Assembly: GCF_014636315.1 (NCBI RefSeq)
Contig: NZ_BMED01000005.1
Span: 310,001-374,000 of the forward strand
From: Parundibacterium terreum
GTDB taxonomy: Bacteria > Pseudomonadota > Gammaproteobacteria > Burkholderiales > Burkholderiaceae_D
Direction of reading: 5' to 3'
DNA length: 64,000 nt
In this document: positions 54,901-62,894 of the stretch, one piece after another
Layout of the letters: every line of letters begins with the position of its first letter
Numbering within the stretch: the first letter of the stretch is position 1
Notes under the pieces: model-generated
What the model was told of the DNA's origin: nothing
Seen by the model: only the letters and a program-made list of their open reading frames with translations
Database searches by the model: none
Program-made: the position numbers and the translations under genes

Positions 54901-55950
54901 TTGCGCACGTACAACCTGGGTGCCTGCAGCCATATCATCGGCAAGGTCAATGACAGCGGCACGATAGAGTTTACACGTGATGCGAAGCAGGTCTATAGCC
55001 AGCCGCGCGCCAAGCTGCACCAGATCTGGAGCAAGACCAGCTGGCAAATTGCCCGCATGCGCGACAACCCGGCTTGTGCCGATGCGGAATACGCGCGTTT
55101 GCTGGATGAAAAAGATCCAGGCATACAGCCCAAGCTGACGTTTGATCCGCAGCAGAACATTGCAGCGCCTTATATCGCAACTGGCGCACGTCCTAAAGTA
55201 GCAATCCTGCGCGAGCAGGGCGTCAATTCGCATATAGAAACGGCATATGTGATGCACCAGTCCGGCTTTACTGCGGTCGACGTGCACATGAGCGATCTGA
55301 TTGCTGGACGCGCCAAATTGTCTGATTTCAACGGCCTGATTGCGGTAGGCGGCTTCTCTTATGGCGACGTATTGGGTGCCGGCGAGGGCTGGGCGAAGAC
55401 CATCCTGTTCAACGCGCAGATGGCTGAGCAATTCTCTGAGTTTTTCCATCGCGGCGACACCTTTGGCCTGGGTATTTGCAATGGCTGCCAGATGATGAGC
55501 AATCTGAAATCCATCATCCCGGGTGCACAGGCCTGGCCGAAGTTTACCCGCAATAAATCGGAGCAGTTTGAAGCGCGTTTTGCCATGGTGGAAGTGATGG
55601 AGTCCCCGTCGATTTTCCTGCAAGGCATGGCCGGTACGCAGACTGCGATTGCGATTGCCCACGGTGAAGGTTTTGCCGATTTCTCCACCACTGGCGACAT
55701 CGCACAGGCAAACGTGGCAATGCGCTTCGTGAACAACCAGGGGCAGGCGACCGAGGCTTATCCGTACAATCCTAATGGTTCACCGCAAGGTATTACTTCG
55801 GTAACAACCGACGATGGCCGCTTTACTGTACTGATGCCGCACGCCGAGCGCGTATTCCGTTCTGTGCAGCAATCCTGGCATCCTGAATCCTGGGGCGAAT
55901 ACTCCCCATGGATGCGCATGTTCCAAAACGCCAGGAAGTGGGTGGCCTAA
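51949..55950 (+). CDS. purL: Phosphoribosylformylglycinamidine synthase
   Basis: Large single-chain enzyme of purine synthesis that converts FGAR to FGAM with ATP and glutamine (1333 aa). The ATG at 51949 gives MLILPGSTALSAFR, the family start; an in-frame ATG at 51889 would add 20 unconserved residues. The synthase part includes ANSEHCRHKIFNA, METHNHPTAISPFPGASTGA-type phosphate-binding region and GIGNISDKHTKKNDL. The C-terminal glutaminase (about 1080-1333) has the nucleophile in LGICNGCQMMSNL and the His/Glu pair in SWHPESWGEYSPW. Confidence 0.97.
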   Translation: MLILPGSTALSAFRTQGLLSKLQAIDANINGVTGRFLHFVDSAAELSADDKSRLNALLTYGDAFNASEDGETFVVIPRFGTISPWASKASDIAHNCGMSHIKRIERGISYAVQLKTGLLGGAKKLSEEARQAVAAILHDRMTEMVLPNKDSAGGLFKELDAKPLESIDVLGGGKSALVSANADLGLALSDDEIDYLVEAFTQAKRNPTDVELMMFAQANSEHCRHKIFNADWTIDGEKQDRSLFAMIKNTHLLQPKGTIVAYSDNSSIMEGATVQRFYPRGAAQGNTYESSEELTHTLMKVETHNHPTAISPFPGASTGAGGEIRDEGATGRGAKPKAGLTGFTVSNLMLPDSPQPWENAADAVAGDGSGAVYGKPDRIASALQIMIEGPLGGAAFNNEFGRPNLGGYFRTYEQNVAGQVMGYHKPIMIAGGIGNISDKHTKKNDLPVGSLLIQLGGPGMRIGMGGSAASSMATGTNTADLDFDSVQRGNPEMERRAQEVINACWQLGDDNPILSIHDVGAGGLSNAFPEITNDAKRGAIFDLRKVPLEESGMAPKEIWSNESQERYVLGIAPESLPLFQYFCERERCLFAVVGTATEERQLKVIDPAHDNAPVDMPMDVLLGKPPKMHRDVTHVNTDFPAIDLTGMDLLDVSQRILSLPTVADKSFLITIGDRTVGAMSVRDQMVGPWQVPVADCAVTTMSLEGYLGEAMSMGERTPLAVINAAASGRMAVGEAITNIAAAPIKDISDIKLSANWMAACGQPGQDAALFDTVKAVGMELCPALGISIPVGKDSLSMRTTWKDGDQQKSVTSPVSLIISAFSPVYDVRKSLTPQLKLDAGDTSLILIDLGRGKNRLGASAFAQVMQKLGDQTPDVDSADDLKGFFAAIQQLNSEQKLLAYHDRSDGGLFATLCEMAFAGRTGLAVNLDILTLESEHAADWGDSKNWAGQVAERRNDLTLRALFNEELGAVIQVRTEQRSEVMDVLRTYNLGACSHIIGKVNDSGTIEFTRDAKQVYSQPRAKLHQIWSKTSWQIARMRDNPACADAEYARLLDEKDPGIQPKLTFDPQQNIAAPYIATGARPKVAILREQGVNSHIETAYVMHQSGFTAVDVHMSDLIAGRAKLSDFNGLIAVGGFSYGDVLGAGEGWAKTILFNAQMAEQFSEFFHRGDTFGLGICNGCQMMSNLKSIIPGAQAWPKFTRNKSEQFEARFAMVEVMESPSIFLQGMAGTQTAIAIAHGEGFADFSTTGDIAQANVAMRFVNNQGQATEAYPYNPNGSPQGITSVTTDDGRFTVLMPHAERVFRSVQQSWHPESWGEYSPWMRMFQNARKWVA

Positions 55951-55974
55951 CGCCTGCTCGTATGCCCCCAAATG

Positions 55975-56001
55975 AAAAAAGCGCCGCGAGGCGCTTTTTT
56001 T
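55975..56001 (+). terminator. Rho-independent terminator after purL
   Basis: A six-base A-run, GCGCC (55981-55985), loop GCGA, GGCGC (55990-55994) and seven T residues. It ends the purL transcript and may work in reverse too. Confidence 0.92.
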
Positions 56002-56315
56002 ATGTGGTTTTGGTTTCTTACCATCGTGTTTGTAGAAAAACTGTCGATATCCTATTGATATAGGGCAATTATTCTTTGTGTTTTAGTGTCAGAGAATGTT
56101 AAGTTGACAATTGGTAACTTGCTCAAGCTTGCAATAGGCTTTAAGTTCGCTATATGGCAATTTGCACGGTAGCGTGCCTGATGAATTTGCCTTAGCCTCG
56201 CTGCAATTCCGCCGCCTGCGTATTTGAACATCGGACTATTGGACCATTGGACTTATCGGGCTGCTGGAGTATTTTTTGAAAATGAAATGATGATTACCCG
56301 GTTTTGCCTTCCTGC
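56002..56315. other. Gene-free region before the binding-protein gene
   Basis: About 314 bp, AT-rich in the first half. It contains three tandem eight-base units GGACTATT, GGACCATT and GGACTTAT at 56233-56256. No gene, RNA or clear promoter box was found. Confidence 0.5.
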
Positions 56316-57068
56316 ATGCGTACTTTATTAATCATCGTTTTCGGTCTGCTGATGTTGCCTGCCGCGTCGTCCCAGGCGCAGGCATTGCATGCGTGTGGAG
56401 GCGATGGCAACTGGCCGCCGATGTCCTATATGACGGCCAGTAGTCCGCGGGTGGAGGGTTTGTCCGCGGATGTACTGAGGGCGATTTTTCCCGAGGCGCC
56501 AGGGGTTGCCTTGCGCCCATGGGCACGTTGCCTGCATGAAGTCGAGGCGCTGGAAGGCTACGATATCGTCATGTCGGTATTCAAGACGCCGGAGAGGGAA
56601 AAGGTTTTCCTGTTTTCCCGTTCTTATCTGAGTCTGACGCCGTCGTATCTGTATGCCAGCTCCCGCTACGCGCTGCCGCCGATCAAATCACTGGCAGACC
56701 TGTCGCGCTTCAAGGTATGTGCATTGCATGGTGCTTCGACCTTTTATACCAAGCTGCCGCCTGCCGTCATCGAGAGCGGGGCGACCAATTACATCAGCCT
56801 GATCAAGAAAATCGACCGCGGATATTGCGACATCATTGTAGATATGCGCGAAGTCTTCCAGGGATTTGCGAATCTAGGGATGTTGCCGTTCAATAGCGGG
56901 GCATACAAAATCCAGCCTTTGCCCGGCACGGAGAAATATCCGCTGCACTTTGGCATCAGCCGCGAGCATCCGCAAGGCGCGCAGATCATAGAGCAAATTG
57001 ACCGCGGATTGGCCGAGTTGCAAAAAAATGGAAAGCTCAATTCTCTTATCGGTCAGTACAAGCTCTAG
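56316..57068 (+). CDS. Periplasmic solute-binding protein, family 3 type
   Basis: A 250-aa exported protein. Signal peptide: MRTLLIIVFGLLMLPAASSQAQA. The mature part follows the extracellular solute-binding family 3 fold, with CGGDGNWPPMSY near the start, PWARCLHEVEALEGYDIVMS, and a C-terminal GISREHPQGAQIIEQIDRGLAELQKNGKLNSLIGQY. No permease or ATPase is adjacent, so it may be a stand-alone sensor or binding protein. The ligand is unknown. The ATG at 56316 is chosen over an in-frame TTG at 56304. Confidence 0.85.
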   Translation: MRTLLIIVFGLLMLPAASSQAQALHACGGDGNWPPMSYMTASSPRVEGLSADVLRAIFPEAPGVALRPWARCLHEVEALEGYDIVMSVFKTPEREKVFLFSRSYLSLTPSYLYASSRYALPPIKSLADLSRFKVCALHGASTFYTKLPPAVIESGATNYISLIKKIDRGYCDIIVDMREVFQGFANLGMLPFNSGAYKIQPLPGTEKYPLHFGISREHPQGAQIIEQIDRGLAELQKNGKLNSLIGQYKL

Positions 57069-57138
57069 CCCATTTCTAGGGCATTGCTGCGGGCGGGAAA
57101 GCCGCCTGTTCACCGGCAGTGATAAATCTGCAGGCAAC

Positions 57139-57166
57139 AAAAAAGGCGCTATCAAAGCGCCTTTTT
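57139..57166. terminator. Bidirectional terminator between convergent genes
   Basis: GGCGCT (57145-57150) and AGCGCC (57156-57161) are flanked by an A-run on the left and a T-run on the right, suiting both the binding-protein gene (plus) and the parvulin operon (minus). Confidence 0.92.
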
Positions 57167-57187
57167 GTTTTCAGCAGGAGTACGAAA

Positions 57188-57961
57188 TTACTGTACTTTT
57201 GCTTTCTTGACGATAGCTTGCTGGTAGGCTTGCACTTTTTGATTTTGCAGGCCTTCAATGATTTGTTGCTTCACTTCTTCGATGGTCGGGAATTTGGCAG
57301 TACGTATATCTTCCAGCTTGATGACGTGGTAGCCGAACTCTGTCTTCACAGGAGTTTCAGTGATCTGGCCTTTTTGCAGTGCAACCAGAGCTTGGGAGAA
57401 CGGAGCAACGAAAGTACCTGGTGATGCCCAGTCCAGATCGCCGCCTTTAGCTGCAGAACCTGTGTCTTTGGATTGCTTGGCCAGTTCTTCAAACTTGGCA
57501 CCGGCTTTCAGCTTGGAGATGATGGCTTTGGCATCGTCTTCCTTGTCTACCAGAATGTGGTAGGCGTGGTACTCTTTATCGCCAGCCTGTGCTTTTACTT
57601 TGTCGTACTCTGCCTTGATGTCGGCATCTTTAACCGGGTTTTTCTCAACGTAGTCGCGCATCAGAGCGTTAACCAGGATGGACTGACGATTCAGTTCGAT
57701 CTGAGCTTTGACATCGGCATTGGATGCCAGGCCGGCTTTTTCCGCTTCCTGGGTCAGTGCTTCGATGCCGATCAGGCGTTCCTTGATCATTGCACGCAAT
57801 TGCGGGCTGTCTTGTTGGCCTTGCGCCTTAGCCTGCTTCAGCATCATGTCTACTTTAGAAGACGGGATCGCCTTACCATTGACGACGGCGACATTTTGCG
57901 CCATTGCAGGAAGAGCAGTTGCGAGAAGTACTACCAGCAAATGAGCAGGTTTAAAAGTCAT
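57188..57961 (-). CDS. Exported parvulin-type peptidyl-prolyl isomerase
   Basis: A 257-aa PpiC/SurA-N-type folding factor. The signal peptide is MTFKPAHLLVVLLATALPAMA. A helical N-domain (about 25-130, SurA_N-like) and the parvulin domain (about 132-225) follow, with YHAYHILVDKEDDAKAII, FEELAKQSKDTGSAAKGGDL and TEFGYHVIKLED. It should assist folding of exported proteins. It is the last gene of msrB-yciB-bolA-this. The ribosome site is AGGAA. Confidence 0.92.
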   Translation of the reverse strand: MTFKPAHLLVVLLATALPAMAQNVAVVNGKAIPSSKVDMMLKQAKAQGQQDSPQLRAMIKERLIGIEALTQEAEKAGLASNADVKAQIELNRQSILVNALMRDYVEKNPVKDADIKAEYDKVKAQAGDKEYHAYHILVDKEDDAKAIISKLKAGAKFEELAKQSKDTGSAAKGGDLDWASPGTFVAPFSQALVALQKGQITETPVKTEFGYHVIKLEDIRTAKFPTIEEVKQQIIEGLQNQKVQAYQQAIVKKAKVQ

Positions 57962-58002
57962 TATTTGTTCCTAAAATAACAAAGTAAATAAAAACTAAAT
58001 GG

Positions 58003-58278
58003 TTAGGTTGGCATCTCTGAGGGAGCCAATGCAACGATCGCAAGGGCATGTATTTCCGTATGCATCATATCGCCAACGGCATCATACACTAGACGATGAC
58101 GGGAAATGCGATTTAATCCCTCAAATTGTTTGCAAACTATTTTGACACTGTAATGACCACCTCCGGAGGCTGCGCCGGCATGTCCTGCATGGGCGGCAGA
58201 GTCATCTTGTAACTGACAAACCAGGGGCTGAAAAGTTTCAGTCAGGCGTGCCTGTATCTTATCAAAGCGCTCGCTCAT
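58003..58278 (-). CDS. bolA: BolA family protein
   Basis: A 91-aa BolA-fold protein. The helix-turn-helix-like region contains FEGLNRISRHRLVYDAV, and the final HALAIVALAPSE fits the family. BolA proteins work with monothiol glutaredoxins in iron-sulfur handling and affect cell shape. An unusual His/Gly/Ala-rich insertion (SAAHAGHAGAASGGGHYSV) lies before the core. It overlaps yciB by four bases. Confidence 0.92.
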   Translation of the reverse strand: MSERFDKIQARLTETFQPLVCQLQDDSAAHAGHAGAASGGGHYSVKIVCKQFEGLNRISRHRLVYDAVGDMMHTEIHALAIVALAPSEMPT

Positions 58279-58895
58279 GCTACCTCCTCCATGTATTTGG
58301 ACAGGAACAGGCTCTGGACGATGACAAAGGCCGGCATGATTGCAACCACGCAGATCAGCTTGAAATTGACCCAGGTATCGGTGCTGAAATTAAAGGCAAC
58401 GAAGATATTTGCGATGCCCATCACGACGCAGAAGCCTATCCAGGCCAGACTCAGTTTTGCCCAGACGCCGTCAGGCAGCTTGATTTGCGATTCCATTGCC
58501 GCGCGGATCAGGTTTTTCTTGAAAAAGAATTGTCCCATTAGCAAGGCTGCACCGTAGCACCAATACAACACTGTTGGCTTCCATTTAATGAAGGTCTCGC
58601 TATGGAAGTAAATGGTCAGGCTGCCAAAAACGCTGATGATGATGAAAGAGATCCACAGCATTGCATCGACGCTTTTCCTGCGAACCAGAAGATAGCCAAT
58701 TTGCAACACTGATGCCAGCATAGCGATGGCCGTCGCCAGCAGGATCGGTGCCTGATCGGGGCTGACTATGCCGCCGGACACCAGGCCAGACAGGTATTGG
58801 GAGGTAATCGCCTGCGCCGTATCGGCGTGACCTTCACCCCATTTGAAAAAGCCGAAAAACAGGATGACAGGGAAAATATCAAACAAGAATTTCAT
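58275..58895 (-). CDS. yciB: Inner-membrane septation protein A
   Basis: A 206-aa integral membrane protein with about five hydrophobic helices, starting MKFLFDIFPVILFFGFFKWG, which is diagnostic for the YciB/IspZ family. It is linked to cell-envelope synthesis and septation. The ATG at 58895 is supported by this motif; an in-frame start at 58994 would lie deep within msrB. It overlaps msrB and bolA by four bases each. Confidence 0.93.
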   Translation of the reverse strand: MKFLFDIFPVILFFGFFKWGEGHADTAQAITSQYLSGLVSGGIVSPDQAPILLATAIAMLASVLQIGYLLVRRKSVDAMLWISFIIISVFGSLTIYFHSETFIKWKPTVLYWCYGAALLMGQFFFKKNLIRAAMESQIKLPDGVWAKLSLAWIGFCVVMGIANIFVAFNFSTDTWVNFKLICVVAIMPAFVIVQSLFLSKYMEEVA

Positions 58896-59287
58896 GACTG
58901 CGGCTCGAATCTCAGTGAGGCGGAATTGATGCAATAGCGCAGGCCGGTAGGCGGCGGGCCATCCGGGAAAACGTGGCCCAGATGCGCGTCGCATACATTG
59001 CAGATAATCTCAGTTCTTACCATGCCGTGCGAGCGGTCGACTTTTTCCAGCACATTGGCCGGGTTCAAGGCCTTGAAATAGCTAGGCCAGCCGCAGCCGG
59101 AATCAAACTTGGTATCGGACTCGAACAGCGGCGTATTGCAGCACACGCAGACATAGGTGCCGGCGTCATGGTGATCCCAGAATTCGCCGGTGAAGGCGCG
59201 CTCGGTTGCTGCATGGCGGGTGACTTCATACTCCATCGGAGTCAGCATGGCACGCCATTCGGCGTCGGTCTTGGTAACTTTGCTCAT
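58892..59287 (-). CDS. msrB: Peptide-methionine (R)-S-oxide reductase
   Basis: Repairs R-methionine sulfoxide in proteins (131 aa). The zinc-binding Cys pairs are in VCVCCNTPLF and IICNVCDAHLGH. The catalytic Cys is in GLRYCINSASLRF, and a second Cys, a possible resolving residue, is in FDSGCGWPSYF. It heads the four-gene minus-strand operon with yciB, bolA and the parvulin. Confidence 0.95.
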   Translation of the reverse strand: MSKVTKTDAEWRAMLTPMEYEVTRHAATERAFTGEFWDHHDAGTYVCVCCNTPLFESDTKFDSGCGWPSYFKALNPANVLEKVDRSHGMVRTEIICNVCDAHLGHVFPDGPPPTGLRYCINSASLRFEPQS

Positions 59288-59350
59288 TGTATTTCCTTCC
59301 TTTGTTTCTGCTTGCTTCTGCGTGTTGCCTGTTACTTGGTTCTTCCCGGT

Positions 59351-60847
59351 TCAGGAAGAACAGCTGACTTCAAGATGTTTGGCCCAGTCCGGCGGCAGTT
59401 CGGCATAAGACTCATGCTCGGGCTGCTCATCGAAGGGATTCCTCAATATCTGCAGCAGCTTTTCCACTTCCGAAAAATCCTTTTTTTCGGCCTTTTCTAT
59501 TGCGATCTGGGCGAGATAGTTCCTCAGTATATATTTCGGATTGGCAGCCTGCATGGATGTCTTGCGTGCCGCATCGTCCAGCGATTCAGACTGCAGCCGT
59601 TCACGATAGTTTCCCAGCCAGTCATCGAGAGCGTTTCTGTCTATGAATAAGTCCCTGAGATCTTCGTCCTGCTCAGCGGTGCCGCGCGCGATCGAGCTCA
59701 GCGCCCGGAACGTCAATGTAAAATCGGCATGGCTTCCCTGCATCAGTGCAAAAAAGCGGTCGAACAATTCAGCGTCGCCATCCTGTTTGACGGATAGTCC
59801 AAACTTCCGGTGCAGCAATTCATCCAGCTTTTGCTGATAACTGTCTTTATAAACAGACAGCGCGGCCTGGGTATCTTCCACGCTGCCTATCAGCGGTAGC
59901 ATTGCCTGTCCGAGAGCGTGGCAATTCCAGTGGCCTATCGTCGGTTGCATGCGATATGAATAACGGCCCTGGCTGTCGGTGTGATTGCAGATGTGGCCCT
60001 CGTCATAGGCTTCCATGAAACCGAAAGGGCCATAGTCTATCGTTAAGCCCAGGATGGACATATTGTCTGTATTCATTACGCCGTGCATGAAACCGACCGC
60101 CTGCCAGTGCGCCATCAACTCTGCAGTGCGGCGGGTGATTTCCGTCAGCAAGGCCTGGTAAGGATTGGCGGCTTCCAGCAACTCCGGGTAATACTTATCC
60201 AGTACGAAATCAGCCAGGGTTTGCAGTTCCTCGGGCTTATTATTGTAGTACCAGTGTTCAAACGAACCAAAGCGTATGAAGCTGGGCGCGACGCGCGTTA
60301 CCACAGCGCTGGTTTCCGGCTTTTCACGCATCACATATTGGTCCGAACCGGTAATGCACAAGGCGCGGGATGTCGGAATGCCGAGAGCAGCCATGGCCTC
60401 CGAGCACAAGAATTCACGTATTGAAGAGCGTAGTACGGCACGCCCGTCTCCCATGCGGGAGTAGGGGGTCAGGCCCGAGCCCTTGAGCTGGATTTCCAGC
60501 CGGGTTTGTGTTCCGTTTGCAGGCACGTCACCGAGCAGGATGGCGCGTCCGTCACCCAGTTGTCCGGCCCACACGCCAAACTGATGCCCGGAGTAGACCG
60601 CGGCGAGCGGTTTGCTGCCGTTGAGCAACTGATTGCCAGTAAATGATTCGACAAAATCCGGCAGATGCAGGGAGGCCGGGTCCAGGCCTATAGCCTCTGC
60701 AACCGGCACACTGGCGCAGACCAGATAAGGCGCGGGCAATGCGGTCGGATTTAGCGAGGTGTAAAAGGGGGCGGGTAGGCTGGCGAAGCTGTTATCCAGT
60801 ATCAATGCAGGCAGTGCTTGTGCGGCCTTGTCGTGAGTTGCAGTCAT
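59351..60847 (-). CDS. selO: Protein adenylyltransferase SelO (YdiU)
   Basis: A pseudokinase-fold enzyme that transfers AMP to proteins, linked to oxidative stress (498 aa). Conserved segments are YSGHQFGVWAGQLGDGRA (about 84-101), LKGSGLTPYSRMGDGRAVL, and MHGVMNTDNMSILGLTIDYG with the metal-binding Asn and Asp. The C-terminus is EVSCSS, with Cys at the place where some relatives carry selenocysteine. It is 63 bp upstream of msrB on the same strand, another redox-repair gene, so cotranscription is possible. Confidence 0.95.
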   Translation of the reverse strand: MTATHDKAAQALPALILDNSFASLPAPFYTSLNPTALPAPYLVCASVPVAEAIGLDPASLHLPDFVESFTGNQLLNGSKPLAAVYSGHQFGVWAGQLGDGRAILLGDVPANGTQTRLEIQLKGSGLTPYSRMGDGRAVLRSSIREFLCSEAMAALGIPTSRALCITGSDQYVMREKPETSAVVTRVAPSFIRFGSFEHWYYNNKPEELQTLADFVLDKYYPELLEAANPYQALLTEITRRTAELMAHWQAVGFMHGVMNTDNMSILGLTIDYGPFGFMEAYDEGHICNHTDSQGRYSYRMQPTIGHWNCHALGQAMLPLIGSVEDTQAALSVYKDSYQQKLDELLHRKFGLSVKQDGDAELFDRFFALMQGSHADFTLTFRALSSIARGTAEQDEDLRDLFIDRNALDDWLGNYRERLQSESLDDAARKTSMQAANPKYILRNYLAQIAIEKAEKKDFSEVEKLLQILRNPFDEQPEHESYAELPPDWAKHLEVSCSS

Positions 60848-61028
60848 TAAGTTCTTGCAGGGTTTGCAAGGTGCAGAAAATTAGGAATTGCCGCTATTGT
60901 GACAGAGTTTCGTTGCATTCGTTCGTAGGCCGCTGGCGCCATAGCCGGGGATTTGTTACTTATTGTAATCATATTAAAGCCGAGCACAGCTTTAGATGCA
61001 AGTGTTCCGGTGAAAGCGGGCGGACAAA

Positions 61029-61063
61029 ATAAAAGGCTGGAGCCTCGCGAGAGAGTCCAGCCT
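61029..61063 (-). terminator. Terminator of the cheZ-cheA pair (minus strand)
   Basis: AGGCTGGA (61034-61041) and TCCAGCCT (61056-61063) pair perfectly. Read on the minus strand the stem is followed by TTTATTTTG, as expected for the end of the cheA transcript. Confidence 0.8.
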
Positions 61064-61100
61064 GATATGTTGCCTATGTACTAAGTACGGCGGTGCCTGC

Positions 61101-62894
61101 CTATGCAGTCATTCTTTCATGATCGTGGATCTTGCAGCCATCGAGCAGGAAGGACAAGCCTATGACCAGAACCAGTTCGCCCTCGGCGGAGCGCGCGGTA
61201 CCGGTAATGCCTGGGGTGGTGATGCAAGTCAATGGCTTGATCACCAGATCAGCAGTGCCGTCGACCGAATCCACCGCCAGGATATAGGGGTTGGGAGCAG
61301 CGATGACGATACCTACGCGTTCACTGCTCTTTTCATAGCCCAGTATCTGACCCAGGGATTTGATCGGCAACGGACGGCCCAGATCGCGCAATACAGGCTG
61401 GCCACCAACGCTTTCAAATGTGTCCGGCAATTCCACTACACGCTGTACCGTCGCCATTGGCAATGCCAGCGAGGCTTCGGCTGTGCGCACCAGCATGGTC
61501 GGAACGATGGACAATTCGATAGGCAAGCGGATCAGGAAAGTAGTGCCCGTACCCAGTTGCGAGGCAATGCGGATAGCGCCGCGATGGCGTTCAACTGCAG
61601 TCTTGACCACGTCCATGCCCACGCCACGGCCGGATACGCTGGAGGCGACATCCTTGGTGGAGAAGCCAGGCAAGAATACCAACTGGAATGCTTCGTCATC
61701 GGTGCGGGCATCATTGGAATTGATGAGTCCCTTGGAAATCGCTTTTTCTCTCAGGCGATTGGCATCCATGCCCTTGCCGTCATCGGTGACTTCAATCATG
61801 ACGCTGCTGGCTTCCTGCCATGCTTTCAGCGAGATGGTGGCCTTCAACGGTTTGTTGGTGCTGGCGCGCTCTTCCGATGTTTCTATGCCGTGATCCAGTG
61901 CATTGCGCAGCATATGCACCAGCGGATCATACAGGCTGTCGACGACAACGCGATCCACTTCAGTTTCTGCACCTGAGATGTTCAGGTCGACTTCTTTGCC
62001 CAAATCCTTGGCCAGTTCGCGGATCAGGCGCGGGAATTTCTGGAACAGACGGCCGACAGGCTGCATGCGGGTGGCAAGCGTCGCCCTTTGCAGTTCAGTG
62101 GAATAACGGGATGCCCTGGTCAGTGTTTCGGTCAGTGCGGACATCAGCGGTGCTGCCTGGCCGTCAAATTTGAACTGCGACAGTTTTTCCAGCAGCACGG
62201 CAGCCTGGTTGGCAGCCTGCACGGATTCACCGGCGACTTCCAGCAATACATCCAGCTTGACTGCATCAATACGGATGCTTTCTTCTTTGGCGGGCGCGCT
62301 GCTTTGTTTGACATCCGGGCTAGCCAACTGGGTTTTGATAGCTTCCTGTTCTTCCGCTGCCGCCGCCAGGGCGGGCAGGGTGCCTTCGGGAACAACGGCG
62401 CGATAATAGGCTTCCCAGTCCAGGCCGTCAGCACTTACCGGTGCTGCAGCTTTTTCCTTCACAGGCTCTGCTGCTTTTGCGCTTGCTGCGGGTTTTTTCG
62501 CCGAGCTGGCCTTGCCTTCAATCGCATCGGTCAGGATCTGTTCCAGCGATTTCGGCATGGTCGACAACTGCTCGGGTGCGGTGCCGTTGGACAGCGCAGT
62601 CAATTGGTCCGCGACAAAGCCGCTGGCCTCCAGGGCCGCTTCAATTGACAGCGGCGTGACCGGCGCCTGGCCGGTGCGCAAGGCGTCAAACAGGTTCTCG
62701 GTCAAATGGCAGGCGGAAACCATGGCCGTCAGATTCATGAAGCCGGCGCCGCCCTTGATCGTATGGAAAGACCTGAACACCGCATTCAGCGTATTCATGT
62801 CACCTGGATTGCGCTCAAGGCTGAGCAGGTGTTCTTCTACGTTTGTCGCCAGGTCCAGCGCCTCTACGACAAACTCTTTCAGCATATCGTCCAT
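61101..62894 (-). CDS. Chemotaxis histidine kinase CheA (second copy, no P2)
   Basis: A 597-aa CheA-type kinase. Hpt domain with His44 in FRSFHTIKGGAGFMN; an Ala/Lys-rich linker (about 115-210) where P2 would be; P3 helices (VKLDVLLEVAGESVQAANQA); P4 ATPase with LRNALDHGIET, TDDGKGMDA, FLPGFST and VSGRGVGMDVVK; and a CheW-like P5 domain at the end. It has no adjacent cheW, cheY or receptor. The ATG overlaps the stop of the CheZ-like gene by one base (TAATG). It probably feeds a separate or auxiliary pathway. Confidence 0.93.
   Translation of the reverse strand: MDDMLKEFVVEALDLATNVEEHLLSLERNPGDMNTLNAVFRSFHTIKGGAGFMNLTAMVSACHLTENLFDALRTGQAPVTPLSIEAALEASGFVADQLTALSNGTAPEQLSTMPKSLEQILTDAIEGKASSAKKPAASAKAAEPVKEKAAAPVSADGLDWEAYYRAVVPEGTLPALAAAAEEQEAIKTQLASPDVKQSSAPAKEESIRIDAVKLDVLLEVAGESVQAANQAAVLLEKLSQFKFDGQAAPLMSALTETLTRASRYSTELQRATLATRMQPVGRLFQKFPRLIRELAKDLGKEVDLNISGAETEVDRVVVDSLYDPLVHMLRNALDHGIETSEERASTNKPLKATISLKAWQEASSVMIEVTDDGKGMDANRLREKAISKGLINSNDARTDDEAFQLVFLPGFSTKDVASSVSGRGVGMDVVKTAVERHRGAIRIASQLGTGTTFLIRLPIELSIVPTMLVRTAEASLALPMATVQRVVELPDTFESVGGQPVLRDLGRPLPIKSLGQILGYEKSSERVGIVIAAPNPYILAVDSVDGTADLVIKPLTCITTPGITGTARSAEGELVLVIGLSFLLDGCKIHDHERMTA

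Noticed and set aside
54523..55662. 379-codon open frame opposite purL
   Set aside because: Antisense shadow of the glutaminase part of purL; no family motif.
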